Assembly: GCA_907163375.1 (NCBI GenBank)
Contig: CAJQUW010014378.1
Location: 217,766 to 281,765 of the forward strand
Length of the DNA stretch: 64,000 nucleotides
Reading direction: 5' to 3'
Source of the DNA: Prostheceraeus crozeri
Taxonomy: Eukaryota; Platyhelminthes; Polycladida; Euryleptidae
In this document: in pieces, positions 33,338-42,260 of the stretch
Position numbering within the stretch: position 1 is the first letter of the stretch
Layout: each line of letters opens with the position of its first letter
Position numbers and translations under genes: made by a program
The notes under the pieces: generated by a model
What the model was told of the DNA's origin: nothing
Database searches by the model: none
Seen by the model: the letters and a program-made list of their open reading frames with translations, nothing else

Positions 33338-33511
33338 TTATTTTTTGTTCTTAACTTTTGCAGATTGCGTTTTTGGTTTAACTTTATCAGGAACCAAACC
33401 TGCATCAATCATTCTTTTTATTCTATGATTTTCTTTCATAATATTTCTTTCTTTTATTAACTCTTCTAATTGTTTAATTCTTTTAAAATTATTAGCTCTA
33501 ATTTTATCCAT
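33338..33511 (-). CDS. Small basic protein (57 aa), paralogue of the N-terminus of the 42261 gene
   Basis: The frame runs from ATG at 33511 to TAA at 33338-33340 and encodes MDKIRANNFKRIKQLEELIK and a lysine-rich tail (KVKPKTQSAKVKNKK). The first 30 residues are nearly identical to the start of the 289-residue protein at 42261-43130 (MDKVRADNFKRIKQLDELIK). Shared start, position between the fibre and pVI-like genes, and an open frame argue that it is real. It may be a small basic core/DNA-condensing protein or a duplicated exon-like fragment. Confidence 0.6.
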   Translation of the reverse strand: MDKIRANNFKRIKQLEELIKERNIMKENHRIKRMIDAGLVPDKVKPKTQSAKVKNKK

Positions 33512-33671
33512 TTTTAAAATTATATACTTTTATATACTTTTATATATTTATACTTTTATATTTTTAAAAATTATATTTATACTTTTATATTTTTAAAATT
33601 ATATTTATATTTTTTATGATTCTTATTTTTTGTAGGTAAAAAATATTTAAGTTAATATTTACAATACTCGT

Positions 33672-34559
33672 TTAAGATTTACGTTTATGAATATCTAACA
33701 ACTTCGAGATAACTTTATTAATTGCCTGTTGCACTTTATCTATTGCGTCAAGTAGCGTGTGATGTACTTTAATTTCTTTTCTATTAACTTGCATTTTCTG
33801 CTGATTAATCTTCAACGCCGTTTTAAGAGCATTTAACTTAATTTTAAGAACATCTAATTGTCTTTTAACAGCATCTAACTGTTCTTTATTTTCTTTAGAG
33901 TTTTCTTGTAAATTTTTCTTTAATTCATTTTCTAAATTGATTTTAAGAGTTTTCATTTTATCAACTTTTTCATTAAGTGAGTTTACTTCATTTATTATTC
34001 TATTCATCTTTTTCATTTGTTGAGTAATTTTAGAACTCAATTCATCAACACTTTTTTGGAATGTAGTTTGTAACTGCTTTAAATTTTTTTTAATTCTTTC
34101 AGGAAGTTTTTCTATTTCATCTTCTAATTGTTCTTTTAACATTTTTATCTGATGTTTATTTTTAATGACTGCAGATTTTAAATTTATAGAAAGTAATATT
34201 AAAATTTTTGATTGTTCAGAAATCTTTTTAAAAAGTTTTGCTATATCTGCTTCTAGCTCTCTATCCTTTTTATCAAGTTTTAATAATTTTTCGTTTAATG
34301 ATTTGTCATTAAGTTTAAGCAACTTTAATTCGTTCATCAGTGGAACCAAAACATCGTTAATATATTTTTCTTTTAAATCATTGATTTGTGTATCAACATA
34401 TTGTTTATTTGTTAACTCTGTATTTTGTTGCGGAAGAATAGAAAGATGCAATGGACCAGATAAAACGTCTCCAGTTTTCATGATATAATTTTCTATCTCT
34501 ATTTCTAATTCACGATTATTCGGGATATATGCACCTCCACCAACATTTGGTAACATCAT
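33672..34559 (-). CDS. Coiled-coil fibre-like protein with phage tail-fibre motif (295 aa)
   Basis: Residues 26-55 read MKTGDVLSGPLHL followed by NKQYVDTQI, the pattern (M.GD.LSG.L.L ... A/N.KQYVD) found repeatedly in bacteriophage tail fibres. The rest is a long, almost uninterrupted coiled coil rich in Lys, Leu and Asn. A receptor-binding or spike role on the virion is plausible but inferred. It is divergent from the zinc-finger gene at 34605, with only 45 nt between the starts, so they may share a promoter region. A broken copy is at 62512-63340 in Polinton 2. Confidence 0.7.
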   Translation of the reverse strand: MMLPNVGGGAYIPNNRELEIEIENYIMKTGDVLSGPLHLSILPQQNTELTNKQYVDTQINDLKEKYINDVLVPLMNELKLLKLNDKSLNEKLLKLDKKDRELEADIAKLFKKISEQSKILILLSINLKSAVIKNKHQIKMLKEQLEDEIEKLPERIKKNLKQLQTTFQKSVDELSSKITQQMKKMNRIINEVNSLNEKVDKMKTLKINLENELKKNLQENSKENKEQLDAVKRQLDVLKIKLNALKTALKINQQKMQVNRKEIKVHHTLLDAIDKVQQAINKVISKLLDIHKRKS

Positions 34560-34604
34560 TTTTTAACAATAAAAAAATAAATTTTTCCTAATAAAAATAA
34601 AAAA

Positions 34605-35543
34605 ATGGAAATGACTCAAATTTGTCAAGTTTGCAATATGCGTTTTTTAAATCAAACACTATTATATTCTCATATGAAAAACACACCATGTGGTATGCAT
34701 ATGAATCAATTACAACCTAATAATATACAACCTAATAATATACAACCTAATAATATACAACCTAATAATATACAACCTAATAATATACAACCTAATAATA
34801 TTCAGAATAATATTCAACCTAATAATAGTATTCAGTATAATAATATTCAATCAGAGCAACCATTACAAAGATTAAAGCATTTATTTATTTCAGATAAAGA
34901 ACAAAATCTTTATACTGCTAGAATAAATACACCTAGGCAAAATACTGCTAGAATAAATACACCTAGGCAAAATAATAATAATTATTTAGCACAAAATAAT
35001 AATGTAGCACAAAATAATAATGTAGCACAAAATAATAATGTAGCACAAAATAATCCTTTTGTTCAAAATAATCCTTTTGTTCAAAATAATAATGTAGCTC
35101 AAAATAATTATATTGATAAAAATCAATTTGTTGAAAGTAATAACAAAAAAATATGTTCTGGATGTAATAAAAATATAACATCAAAAAATTTTGCACGTCA
35201 TTTAAAATTATGTGAACAACCAGAAGAGGTTAAAAAAAATAAAAAAGATAAATTAAAAGATCAGTTATGTCGTAATTGTAATAAATATTTTACAAATCAA
35301 GGAATTACTAATCATTATAATTCTTGTATAAGTTCTACAAGACAATGTACAAGTTGTCAAAATACTAAACCTAAGACAGAGTTTTATGATAGTAAATATC
35401 AGTGTAAGGATTGTTTAAAGGAAAAAGTAAAATGTAGAGGTTGCCAAAAAATTATATTAAAGAAAAATTTTCAGCGACATGTAACACTATGTCCAAAACT
35501 TAATCAACATAATAATCAACATAATAATAATAATAATTTATGA
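34605..35543 (+). CDS. Multi-zinc-finger protein with QPNNI repeats (312 aa)
   Basis: The N-terminus has CQVCNMRFLNQTLLYSHM, a C2H2-like finger start. Residues 38-70 are six tandem QPNNI repeats, then TARINTPRQN is repeated and NNVAQ is repeated four times. The C-terminal half has three to four cysteine-rich modules: CSGCNKNITSKNFARHLKLC, CRNCNKYF..HYNSC, CTSCQNTKPKTEFY..CKDC, CRGCQKIILKKNFQRHVTLC. The fingers suggest nucleic-acid binding, maybe transcription control. The repeats are AT-rich and likely arose by slippage. No equivalent is seen in Polinton 2, where this position holds another gene. Confidence 0.75.
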   Translation: MEMTQICQVCNMRFLNQTLLYSHMKNTPCGMHMNQLQPNNIQPNNIQPNNIQPNNIQPNNIQPNNIQNNIQPNNSIQYNNIQSEQPLQRLKHLFISDKEQNLYTARINTPRQNTARINTPRQNNNNYLAQNNNVAQNNNVAQNNNVAQNNPFVQNNPFVQNNNVAQNNYIDKNQFVESNNKKICSGCNKNITSKNFARHLKLCEQPEEVKKNKKDKLKDQLCRNCNKYFTNQGITNHYNSCISSTRQCTSCQNTKPKTEFYDSKYQCKDCLKEKVKCRGCQKIILKKNFQRHVTLCPKLNQHNNQHNNNNNL

Positions 35544-35581
35544 CAAAATAATAATTTATGTCAAAATAATAATAATTTATA

Positions 35582-35682
35582 TTAGTATTTCAACTAAAAT
35601 AGTTGTATTTCAACTAAAATAGTTGTATTTCAACTAAAATAGTTGTATTTCAACTAAAATAGTTGTATTTCAACTAAAATAA
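35582..35682 (+). repeat. 20-bp tandem repeat (five units), each with a palindrome
   Basis: The unit GTATTTCAACTAAAATAGTT repeats five times. Each contains the near-palindrome AACTAAAATAGTT. It lies between the zinc-finger gene and the transmembrane ATPase gene; iterons of this type could bind a protein. Confidence 0.9.
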
Positions 35683-35749
35683 TCTTATATATATTAAAAT
35701 ATTATTTTTTTATAAAGAATAAAATATTATTTTATTAAAATATTCTTAA

Positions 35750-35880
35750 GCATTCCGGAAGAGAGGAGAGGTTCGGAACATACTTCTTTTGAGTATAGGA
35801 ACAAAAAGTCCGACACATTCCGGAGGTTCTACAGAGGTTAAAAACACTCATAAGAGTGTAAGAATGCGAGTCCGGAATTA
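35750..35880 (+). other. GC-rich, strongly self-complementary intergenic stretch
   Basis: CATTCCGG occurs at about 35752 and 35817 and CCGGAAT at the end, so outer pairing is possible. Inside are ATACT..AGTAT, TTCGGA..TCCGA and the perfect ACACTCataaGAGTGT hairpin. There is no open frame. It may be a structured RNA or an element made of several hairpins; no known RNA class was recognised. Confidence 0.45.
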
Positions 35881-35920
35881 AAAAATAATAATTCCTAAAT
35901 TTTTATTTTAAAAATATTAA

Positions 35921-37453
35921 ATGAATAAAAACGAAAATTTGGAAGATTTATATTCACCGGTTATAATTAAAAGTAATAAAAGTAATAAAAGTAATCTAAC
36001 TCGTCATAAATCTCTTAATGCAATAAACGAAATAATAAATAATTATATGAATAACACTGAGTTTCAAGATACACTAACCCCTCAAGATCCGAATCTCAAA
36101 GATATTAATAATATTGTAGATAATCCTATATATAATACTAAATATAATAATAATATAGATAAAAATATATATAATAATATAGATAAAAAAATATATAATA
36201 AAAAATATTTAGAACCACTACCCCCTAATTCATCTCTAAATAAAAAAATACCACAAACAGATCTTACACGTCTTTGGAATTTTTTAAAATTTCATTGTAT
36301 AAAAATATTGTTTGCATGTATTTTAATATTTTTTATTTATCATCTTGTTTTATGTATTGGAAATCAATGGGGTTACTTTCTAACAGAGGAACAAAAGAGG
36401 ATAAATTTTTATAACCAAGAAAAAAAAACTTTTAAAGGATGGAAGACTGAGGAGGATAAGATTAAGGATAAAACTAATAATAAAAATATTAAACAAGGTA
36501 AAATGTATCAAGAAAATTTACATTTCATTGTTTACGGTAAAACTGGAAGTGGTAAGACTACGTTTATTAAAAAATATATAAACCAATATTATAAGGATGA
36601 AACAAAAGTACATATTTTTTGTATGCATACTTCTGAATGGCCAACTTTTACAAACGTCTATAATGATAAACAATTAGATGAGTTACAAGATATGGAAAGT
36701 TTTGCTGGTACACCTGAAAATAAATCTTTATTAATTTTAGATGATGTTGCAAGTTTATCAAAACAAAAAAATATGTCAGAAATATTTACAAAAGGAAGAC
36801 ATCAAAATATTCAAATAGTTGTATTAGCTCATAAAGCTTGTGATGTAGATAATAAGATTAGAGAAAACATTCAAACATTTTTTACAACTACACAAAATAA
36901 TGCAGCATTCTTTAATGATATTAATAAAAATTATAAAATGAATATGCCTTTATCATATTATACTCAACATAAATATGGAATAATACGTGTTGACACCATA
37001 AGTGAACATATGCAAGTATATGATAAAGACTTGAATATATTAGTAGATACCGAACATGAAATCTATAATAACTCTCAAGATTTTGATATTAGAATGTATG
37101 CAAATACAAAACATTTATCAAATCAAGTTATAGAACAAATAATTATCTTTTTAGAGTCTGAAGCAAAAGTACCACTAAAAATTATTCCTGATACATTTTA
37201 TTTTTATTTTGATCATTATTTAAATGCAAAATTTGGTATACCAATACCTAACAGATTACAAGATAATGAAACATTAAACTATTTAAAAATTGCAATAAAT
37301 GATGTTAGAAACGCTTTAAGAAAAGCAACACCAATAATAACTGATGTTAAATCTACATTTTCTGATGCCAAATCTACATTTGTTGAAGCCAAAAAAACTT
37401 TTAATGATATAAAACCATTAATAAATGATGTAAGTGAAATACTTAATAATTAA
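35921..37453 (+). CDS. Transmembrane P-loop ATPase, A32/FtsK-like (510 aa)
   Basis: After an Asn/Lys-rich N-terminus there is one membrane helix (ILFACILIFFIYHLVLCIG, about residues 127-146). Then comes Walker A GKTGSGKTT (about 206-214), Walker B LLILDDVA (about 270-277) and KGRHQNIQIVVLAHKA, the pattern of viral genome-packaging ATPases of the FtsK/HerA type. The C-terminus has repeated DVKSTFSDAKSTFVEAKKTF helices. It is a second ATPase besides the one at 44163. A membrane-anchored version is unusual for Polintons. It may act in DNA translocation at a membrane or be a duplicated ATPase with a new job. Confidence 0.75.
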   Translation: MNKNENLEDLYSPVIIKSNKSNKSNLTRHKSLNAINEIINNYMNNTEFQDTLTPQDPNLKDINNIVDNPIYNTKYNNNIDKNIYNNIDKKIYNKKYLEPLPPNSSLNKKIPQTDLTRLWNFLKFHCIKILFACILIFFIYHLVLCIGNQWGYFLTEEQKRINFYNQEKKTFKGWKTEEDKIKDKTNNKNIKQGKMYQENLHFIVYGKTGSGKTTFIKKYINQYYKDETKVHIFCMHTSEWPTFTNVYNDKQLDELQDMESFAGTPENKSLLILDDVASLSKQKNMSEIFTKGRHQNIQIVVLAHKACDVDNKIRENIQTFFTTTQNNAAFFNDINKNYKMNMPLSYYTQHKYGIIRVDTISEHMQVYDKDLNILVDTEHEIYNNSQDFDIRMYANTKHLSNQVIEQIIIFLESEAKVPLKIIPDTFYFYFDHYLNAKFGIPIPNRLQDNETLNYLKIAINDVRNALRKATPIITDVKSTFSDAKSTFVEAKKTFNDIKPLINDVSEILNN

Positions 37454-37510
37454 ACAAATTTATCATAATCAAACCACGATTTTGCAGATATATTTAGGTT
37501 TCACCTCGAG

Positions 37511-37523
37511 GGGGCTTCGCCCC
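37511..37523 (+). repeat. Single GC hairpin GGGGCttcGCCCC
   Basis: A half-element of the double-hairpin family in the spacer between ATPase and polymerase genes. Confidence 0.7.
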
Positions 37524-37624
37524 GATTAGAATTTTTCCATTATATATATTTTAAATAAAAATTAAAACATAAATTTTTTTTTAAAAAAAAAATTTCTCAA
37601 ATTTTCTTTAAAAAAATAAAAAAA

Positions 37625-40600
37625 ATGGAAAAATTTTATTGTAACTTATGTAAAAAAAAGTTGCAAACAAAAAGAAGTTATCAATCTCATCTACAAAGTA
37701 AAATGCATTTACAAAATGTAGAACGAGTTGATGATGGAAATATATTAAAATTAAATAGTTATAAAAACTATATAGAAACATTGCCTACTGATATAAAAGT
37801 TAAAAAAATGTTTGATGATTATTCACATTCGGAATATAAAAAATTTTTTAATAGTGAAGATGAAGCTATAACAGATATAAAATATTTATTTAGCGACACT
37901 GATGAATTTAACGAAATAGATGAATTTGATGAAGCCGTAACAGATATAAAATATTTATTTAATCAGTCTTTTCGCACCGAAGGTTCCAGGGCTTCGCCCG
38001 TTGAATATAATGAAACCGATAAAACTTTTTCTGATATTCTAACCAACTTTTATAATATATTTAAGAAATCTTTCAAATGTTATATGAATGTAGAAGTACT
38101 TTATACAAAAAATGGACCTGATGGAATTCCTGAAGAAATAATACAAGGACATTTTACAAATTCGCAAGAAATTCATAATGTAAATGATATACAACCCATA
38201 TTTGAATCGATGATACTTAAATTAGAAAATTGTATAATTGAAGCCCAGTTACGTGAATCTGGTTGGAGATTTGTTAAAATACTATCTAAGAAAATAGTAA
38301 TTGATAAATATAAAAATAATACTGGTGGTAGTTATGTTCCTTTACCTTTCAGTTCACCACAATTAATCAACATAAAAAATGAAGATGATTATTGTTTTCT
38401 GTGGAGTATTATAGCACATTTACATCCTGCAAAATATCATAAAGAAAGACTAAGTCATTATAATAAAGAAGAATACATAAGTGAATTTGATCTTTCTGAT
38501 GGCTTAGATGAATTTCCATATGATTATAATAGGTTACTAAAGTTTCATAAAAAGAATAAAAATTTAATTGAAGTAAATGTTTTTGAATTAAATGTGAATT
38601 ATGTTTCTATTGGTAAAATTACTCCACTTTACTCAGATTCAAAAAAATTTTATTTGAATAATAAAAATTTATGCCAATCAGAAATAGTATATAATGATAG
38701 AGGAAATTACATGCATCATAATATTTTTTACCAAGGAAATATAATATGTACTGAAAAATTTGAACTTGTTAAAACACTATCACCAATAATGATTAATCAT
38801 AATAATTATAAAGGACGTACTGATGATTATAATTACAAATATTCATCTTTATCTTCAGAATATCAACAAAAATTAGAAAATTTAAATGAAAGTTTACAAA
38901 AATGTAAAATAGATTATCAACAACAAACAAAAATGTTACTACAAGAATATCACCATGAATATCAAAATAAGATAAAAACAATTCAAAAATTAAATGAAGA
39001 AAATAATAAAAAATTAAATAATAAAGAATTAAATAATGAAGAAAATCAAAAAATAAATGAATGTTTAAAAAAATGTCTACAACAATATAAAGAACAATAT
39101 GATAAAGAATATATTTATCAGCTACAAATATTAAATCAAAATTATTATCAAAATACATTTAATATTACAAAAGAAATTAATGAAACACATGAAATATATA
39201 AAGATGAATTTGTAAAATTAAAACAGTCAAAACAACCAGCACAAGCGAATATATTATATTATCAGGGCCATTTTATATTGTGTAAAGATGTTTCTATATT
39301 TACAAAAACTTCAGATAATAAAAATTTTCCTTGTCTTCAATGTATGACAAGTTTTAGAACTTTAGAAGAAATGAATAGACATTTGGAAAATTGTCAACAA
39401 AACGAAGCAGTTCAAAATACTTTTCCAAAAGATGATTATTTAGAATATAATAAATGGTATTTTAAAAATAAAGTACCCTTTACTATTTATTGTGATTTTG
39501 AAGCATATAATGTTAATATGACGCAAAATCAAACAGAAAGTTCCAGGGCTTCACCCGATTCTGAAAATTATAATTCTGTAAATTGTACGGGCCAAGCCCT
39601 AGAACCTTCGGTTTTTAATTCTGAAAGAAGTGTACCTGAAAGAAGTGCACCTGAAAAAAGTGTACCTGAACAAAGTAAAGAAAAATATTTATTTGAACAA
39701 AAACCATTATGTTGGGGAATGTACATTCACTCAAATTATCCTGAATTATTTAAATCAGAATATTTACAATACTATGGTGAAGATAGTTCAGAAATGTTTA
39801 CAAAGAAAGTAGAAGAATTACAAAATTATTTTTCACAATTGCTTGAAACAAATAAACCAATGATACCATTAACAGAAAAAGAAAAAATTAATTTTGTTAA
39901 TGAAACAAATTGCTATTACTGTGGAAAAGGTTTTACAAATAAATATAAAACTGGCAAAGGTAAATATCTTGATAAAGTAAAAGATCATGATCATCTAAAT
40001 GGATTATATAGAGGTGCAGCACATAATTCTTGTAATCTTAATGCTAACAAATTTAAATATAACTTTGTTCCTCTATATTTCTACAATGGTTCTAAATATG
40101 ATTTCCATCTAGTAATGAAAGATTTATTTTCATCTGAAAAATTACAACAACAAAAAATAAATGTACTATGTAAACAAGAAGAAGAATATTTTTCAATGCA
40201 ATTAGGTTGTATTAGAATTTTAGATGCATTTAGATTTTTTACTCCTTATTCATTAGATGTTATGGGAAAAACTTTGAAACCTGAACAATGTAAAATATTA
40301 AATAAATATAATTTAAAACCTTTAAAAGGAATATTTCCGTATGAGTACATAACTGGAGATTTTAATTCTGTGAATAAAATTATGGAAGAAGAACAACTTC
40401 CTCCAATAAATAAATTTAAATCAACATTAAAACAATCAAAATTATCTGACGAAGACTATGCAGAAGCTGAAAAGAATTGGAGAGAGTTAAATTGTAAAAC
40501 AATGTATGATTATACAATGAAATATCTACAGATAGATGTATTAATACTAGCTGATCTTTTCGAAAATTTTCGTGATATGTGTTTAGAATATTACGGAATA

Positions 40601-42100
40601 GATCCATGTTATTGTTATTCTACACCAGGTTTAACATGGTTAGCAGGATTAAAACATACTAGCATTAAACTTAAACATTATAAAGAAAATACATATGATA
40701 AATTATTATTTTTTGAATCTGGAATTAGAGGTGGTGTTTCATCAGTTTTAGGTAATAGATATGTTAAATGTTATAATAAGAAAGTAAATCCACATACATA
40801 TGGAATAATGAAACCTTTATCTCCAGAAGAAAAAGAAAAAATATTAGAAATTTTTCGAACGAAACAAGAAGGAATAGAACGTGAAAAAGCAATTGATGAA
40901 TTCATGAGAGAAAACTATTTGTTATATTATGATTTTAATAGTTTATATTCTTCTTGCATGATACAAGAATTACCAACAGGTGAAATGACATGGTGTAATA
41001 TTCTAGATTATCAAAGAACATATGATGGTGAAAATAATTTTGGTTATGTATATGAAGTTGATTTAGTGTACCCTGATTATATAAAAGAAGCAACAAAATA
41101 TTATCCTTTCTGTCCAGAAAACAAAATTCCCAATATAGAAGATTTTTCAGATTATCAAAAATCTTTAATTCCTAAGAAATACAGACCAACAAAAAAACTT
41201 ATGTTAACACAAAGCAATAAAGGAAAGTATGTTGTTGAAGGAAGAATGCTAGATTGGTATTTAGATCATGGAATGATTCTCACCAAAATACATCGAAAAC
41301 TATTTTATAAAAAATCTAAATGGTTAAAAAATTATATAGAGTTCAATATTGAAAAACGTAAAATAGCTAAAAGAAATAAAGATGATTTTGGAAACGTTTT
41401 CTTCAAATTAATGAATAATGCATTTTATGGTAAGACTTTAGAAAATGTACGTAATAGACAAAATATTGAAATAGTTTATGATAAAGATAGATTTCAAAAT
41501 TTAACAAGGAAACCTACATATAAAAGAACTACTAGATTCAGTGATGAACTATGTGCTGTTCATCTAAGAAGAAGCATTGTAAAACATGACAAGTTTAATT
41601 TCATTGGTTTCACTATATTAGAATTAGCTAAACTATTTATGTATAGTTTTATATATGATTATTTAGCACCTGCTTATGGCAAAAACTATAAATTACACTT
41701 TACAGATACTGATTCTATTTTCTTAGAATTAACAATACCATATGGTTCTTCACTAGATAAAGAAATTAATAAAATAAAAGATATTATTCATCCTTCTGAT
41801 TTATGTAAAGTAAAAGATGAATTAGAAGGAAATGAAGATTTCATAACAGAAGCTATATTTTTAAAATCTAAATGTTACTGTTATGATACAACTAATAATA
41901 TTAGGACATCGGATCATGAGTCAACGGAGATGTCTTCCAGGGCTTCACCCGTTAAAACACATAAAACATTAAAAGGAATTTCAAAGGCATCAGTGACTAA
42001 TCAAATAACATTTCAAGATTATAAAAATGCATTATTTAATAATGAAATAAAAACAGCATGTAATTATAGACTTAATTCAAAAACCACAAAATGTATTTAA
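37625..42100 (+). CDS. Protein-primed family B DNA polymerase (pPolB), C-terminus frameshifted
   Basis: Replicates the Polinton by protein priming. N-terminal C2H2 finger (FYCNLCKKKL..HLQSKMH), a second finger (CLQCMTSFRTLEEMNRHLENC, about 570-590), a Lys/Gln coiled coil between them, ExoI CDFEAY (about 624), an endonuclease-VII-like zinc patch (CYYCGKGF..DHDHLNGLYRG..HNSCN, about 762-804), ExoIII region YLQIDVLILADLF (about 977-989), then polymerase motifs A YYDFNSLYSS (about 1102), B KLMNNAFYGKT (about 1261) and C FTDTDSIF (about 1360). Compared with Polinton 2, one nucleotide is missing near 42088, so the last 30 or so residues are replaced by TKCI and the intended end lies in the next frame, to about 42180. 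Four double-hairpin insertions are read through within the gene. Confidence 0.93.
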   Translation: MEKFYCNLCKKKLQTKRSYQSHLQSKMHLQNVERVDDGNILKLNSYKNYIETLPTDIKVKKMFDDYSHSEYKKFFNSEDEAITDIKYLFSDTDEFNEIDEFDEAVTDIKYLFNQSFRTEGSRASPVEYNETDKTFSDILTNFYNIFKKSFKCYMNVEVLYTKNGPDGIPEEIIQGHFTNSQEIHNVNDIQPIFESMILKLENCIIEAQLRESGWRFVKILSKKIVIDKYKNNTGGSYVPLPFSSPQLINIKNEDDYCFLWSIIAHLHPAKYHKERLSHYNKEEYISEFDLSDGLDEFPYDYNRLLKFHKKNKNLIEVNVFELNVNYVSIGKITPLYSDSKKFYLNNKNLCQSEIVYNDRGNYMHHNIFYQGNIICTEKFELVKTLSPIMINHNNYKGRTDDYNYKYSSLSSEYQQKLENLNESLQKCKIDYQQQTKMLLQEYHHEYQNKIKTIQKLNEENNKKLNNKELNNEENQKINECLKKCLQQYKEQYDKEYIYQLQILNQNYYQNTFNITKEINETHEIYKDEFVKLKQSKQPAQANILYYQGHFILCKDVSIFTKTSDNKNFPCLQCMTSFRTLEEMNRHLENCQQNEAVQNTFPKDDYLEYNKWYFKNKVPFTIYCDFEAYNVNMTQNQTESSRASPDSENYNSVNCTGQALEPSVFNSERSVPERSAPEKSVPEQSKEKYLFEQKPLCWGMYIHSNYPELFKSEYLQYYGEDSSEMFTKKVEELQNYFSQLLETNKPMIPLTEKEKINFVNETNCYYCGKGFTNKYKTGKGKYLDKVKDHDHLNGLYRGAAHNSCNLNANKFKYNFVPLYFYNGSKYDFHLVMKDLFSSEKLQQQKINVLCKQEEEYFSMQLGCIRILDAFRFFTPYSLDVMGKTLKPEQCKILNKYNLKPLKGIFPYEYITGDFNSVNKIMEEEQLPPINKFKSTLKQSKLSDEDYAEAEKNWRELNCKTMYDYTMKYLQIDVLILADLFENFRDMCLEYYGIDPCYCYSTPGLTWLAGLKHTSIKLKHYKENTYDKLLFFESGIRGGVSSVLGNRYVKCYNKKVNPHTYGIMKPLSPEEKEKILEIFRTKQEGIEREKAIDEFMRENYLLYYDFNSLYSSCMIQELPTGEMTWCNILDYQRTYDGENNFGYVYEVDLVYPDYIKEATKYYPFCPENKIPNIEDFSDYQKSLIPKKYRPTKKLMLTQSNKGKYVVEGRMLDWYLDHGMILTKIHRKLFYKKSKWLKNYIEFNIEKRKIAKRNKDDFGNVFFKLMNNAFYGKTLENVRNRQNIEIVYDKDRFQNLTRKPTYKRTTRFSDELCAVHLRRSIVKHDKFNFIGFTILELAKLFMYSFIYDYLAPAYGKNYKLHFTDTDSIFLELTIPYGSSLDKEINKIKDIIHPSDLCKVKDELEGNEDFITEAIFLKSKCYCYDTTNNIRTSDHESTEMSSRASPVKTHKTLKGISKASVTNQITFQDYKNALFNNEIKTACNYRLNSKTTKCI
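37973..38000 (+). repeat. Double-hairpin element in the polymerase gene (copy-specific)
   Basis: 28-bp core flanked by TT on both sides; translated RTEGSRASP. Polinton 2 has no insertion at the matching place (about 60465), while it has two others nearby. Confidence 0.9.
39530..39557 (+). repeat. Double-hairpin element in the polymerase gene (shared)
   Basis: Mutated copy, CAAACaga.aGTTCC then GGGCttcACCCG, read as TESSRASPD. Also present in Polinton 2 (58921-58948), so older than the split of the two copies. Confidence 0.82.
39588..39615 (-). repeat. Double-hairpin element, opposite orientation, in the polymerase gene
   Basis: Reads CGGGCcaaGCCC, TA, GAACCttcGGTTT and is translated GQALEPSV. 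Shared with Polinton 2 (58864-58890). Both orientations of the element are free of stops in the frame used. Confidence 0.85.
41905..41953 (+). repeat. Long double-hairpin variant in the polymerase gene (copy-specific)
   Basis: A 49-bp core (GACATC..GATGTC arm, then GGGCttcACCC) flanked by TA on both sides; total insertion 51 bp, 17 codons. Polinton 2 has the uninterrupted AATATTAAAAC at the same place. Confidence 0.9.
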
Positions 42101-42260
42101 AGGAGGAACACAAATTAGCATTAGATCCATTTGATGATAAAAGAAAAATTTTACCTGATGGAATAACTACTTCACCTTTTTAATTTTCTAATTTCTATTT
42201 TCTAAATATAACAATATAACAATATAAAAATATAAAATATTATAAAATTATCATATAAAA

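Noticed and set aside
34963..35196. Tyr/Phe-rich antisense frame
   Set aside because: Shadow of the Asn/Gln repeats of the zinc-finger gene.
35582..35682. 20-bp tandem array as a CRISPR
   Set aside because: Units are directly adjacent with no spacers.
38793..39158. 121-residue antisense frame inside the polymerase gene
   Set aside because: Hydrophobic shadow of the Lys/Gln/Asn-rich coiled coil on the plus strand.
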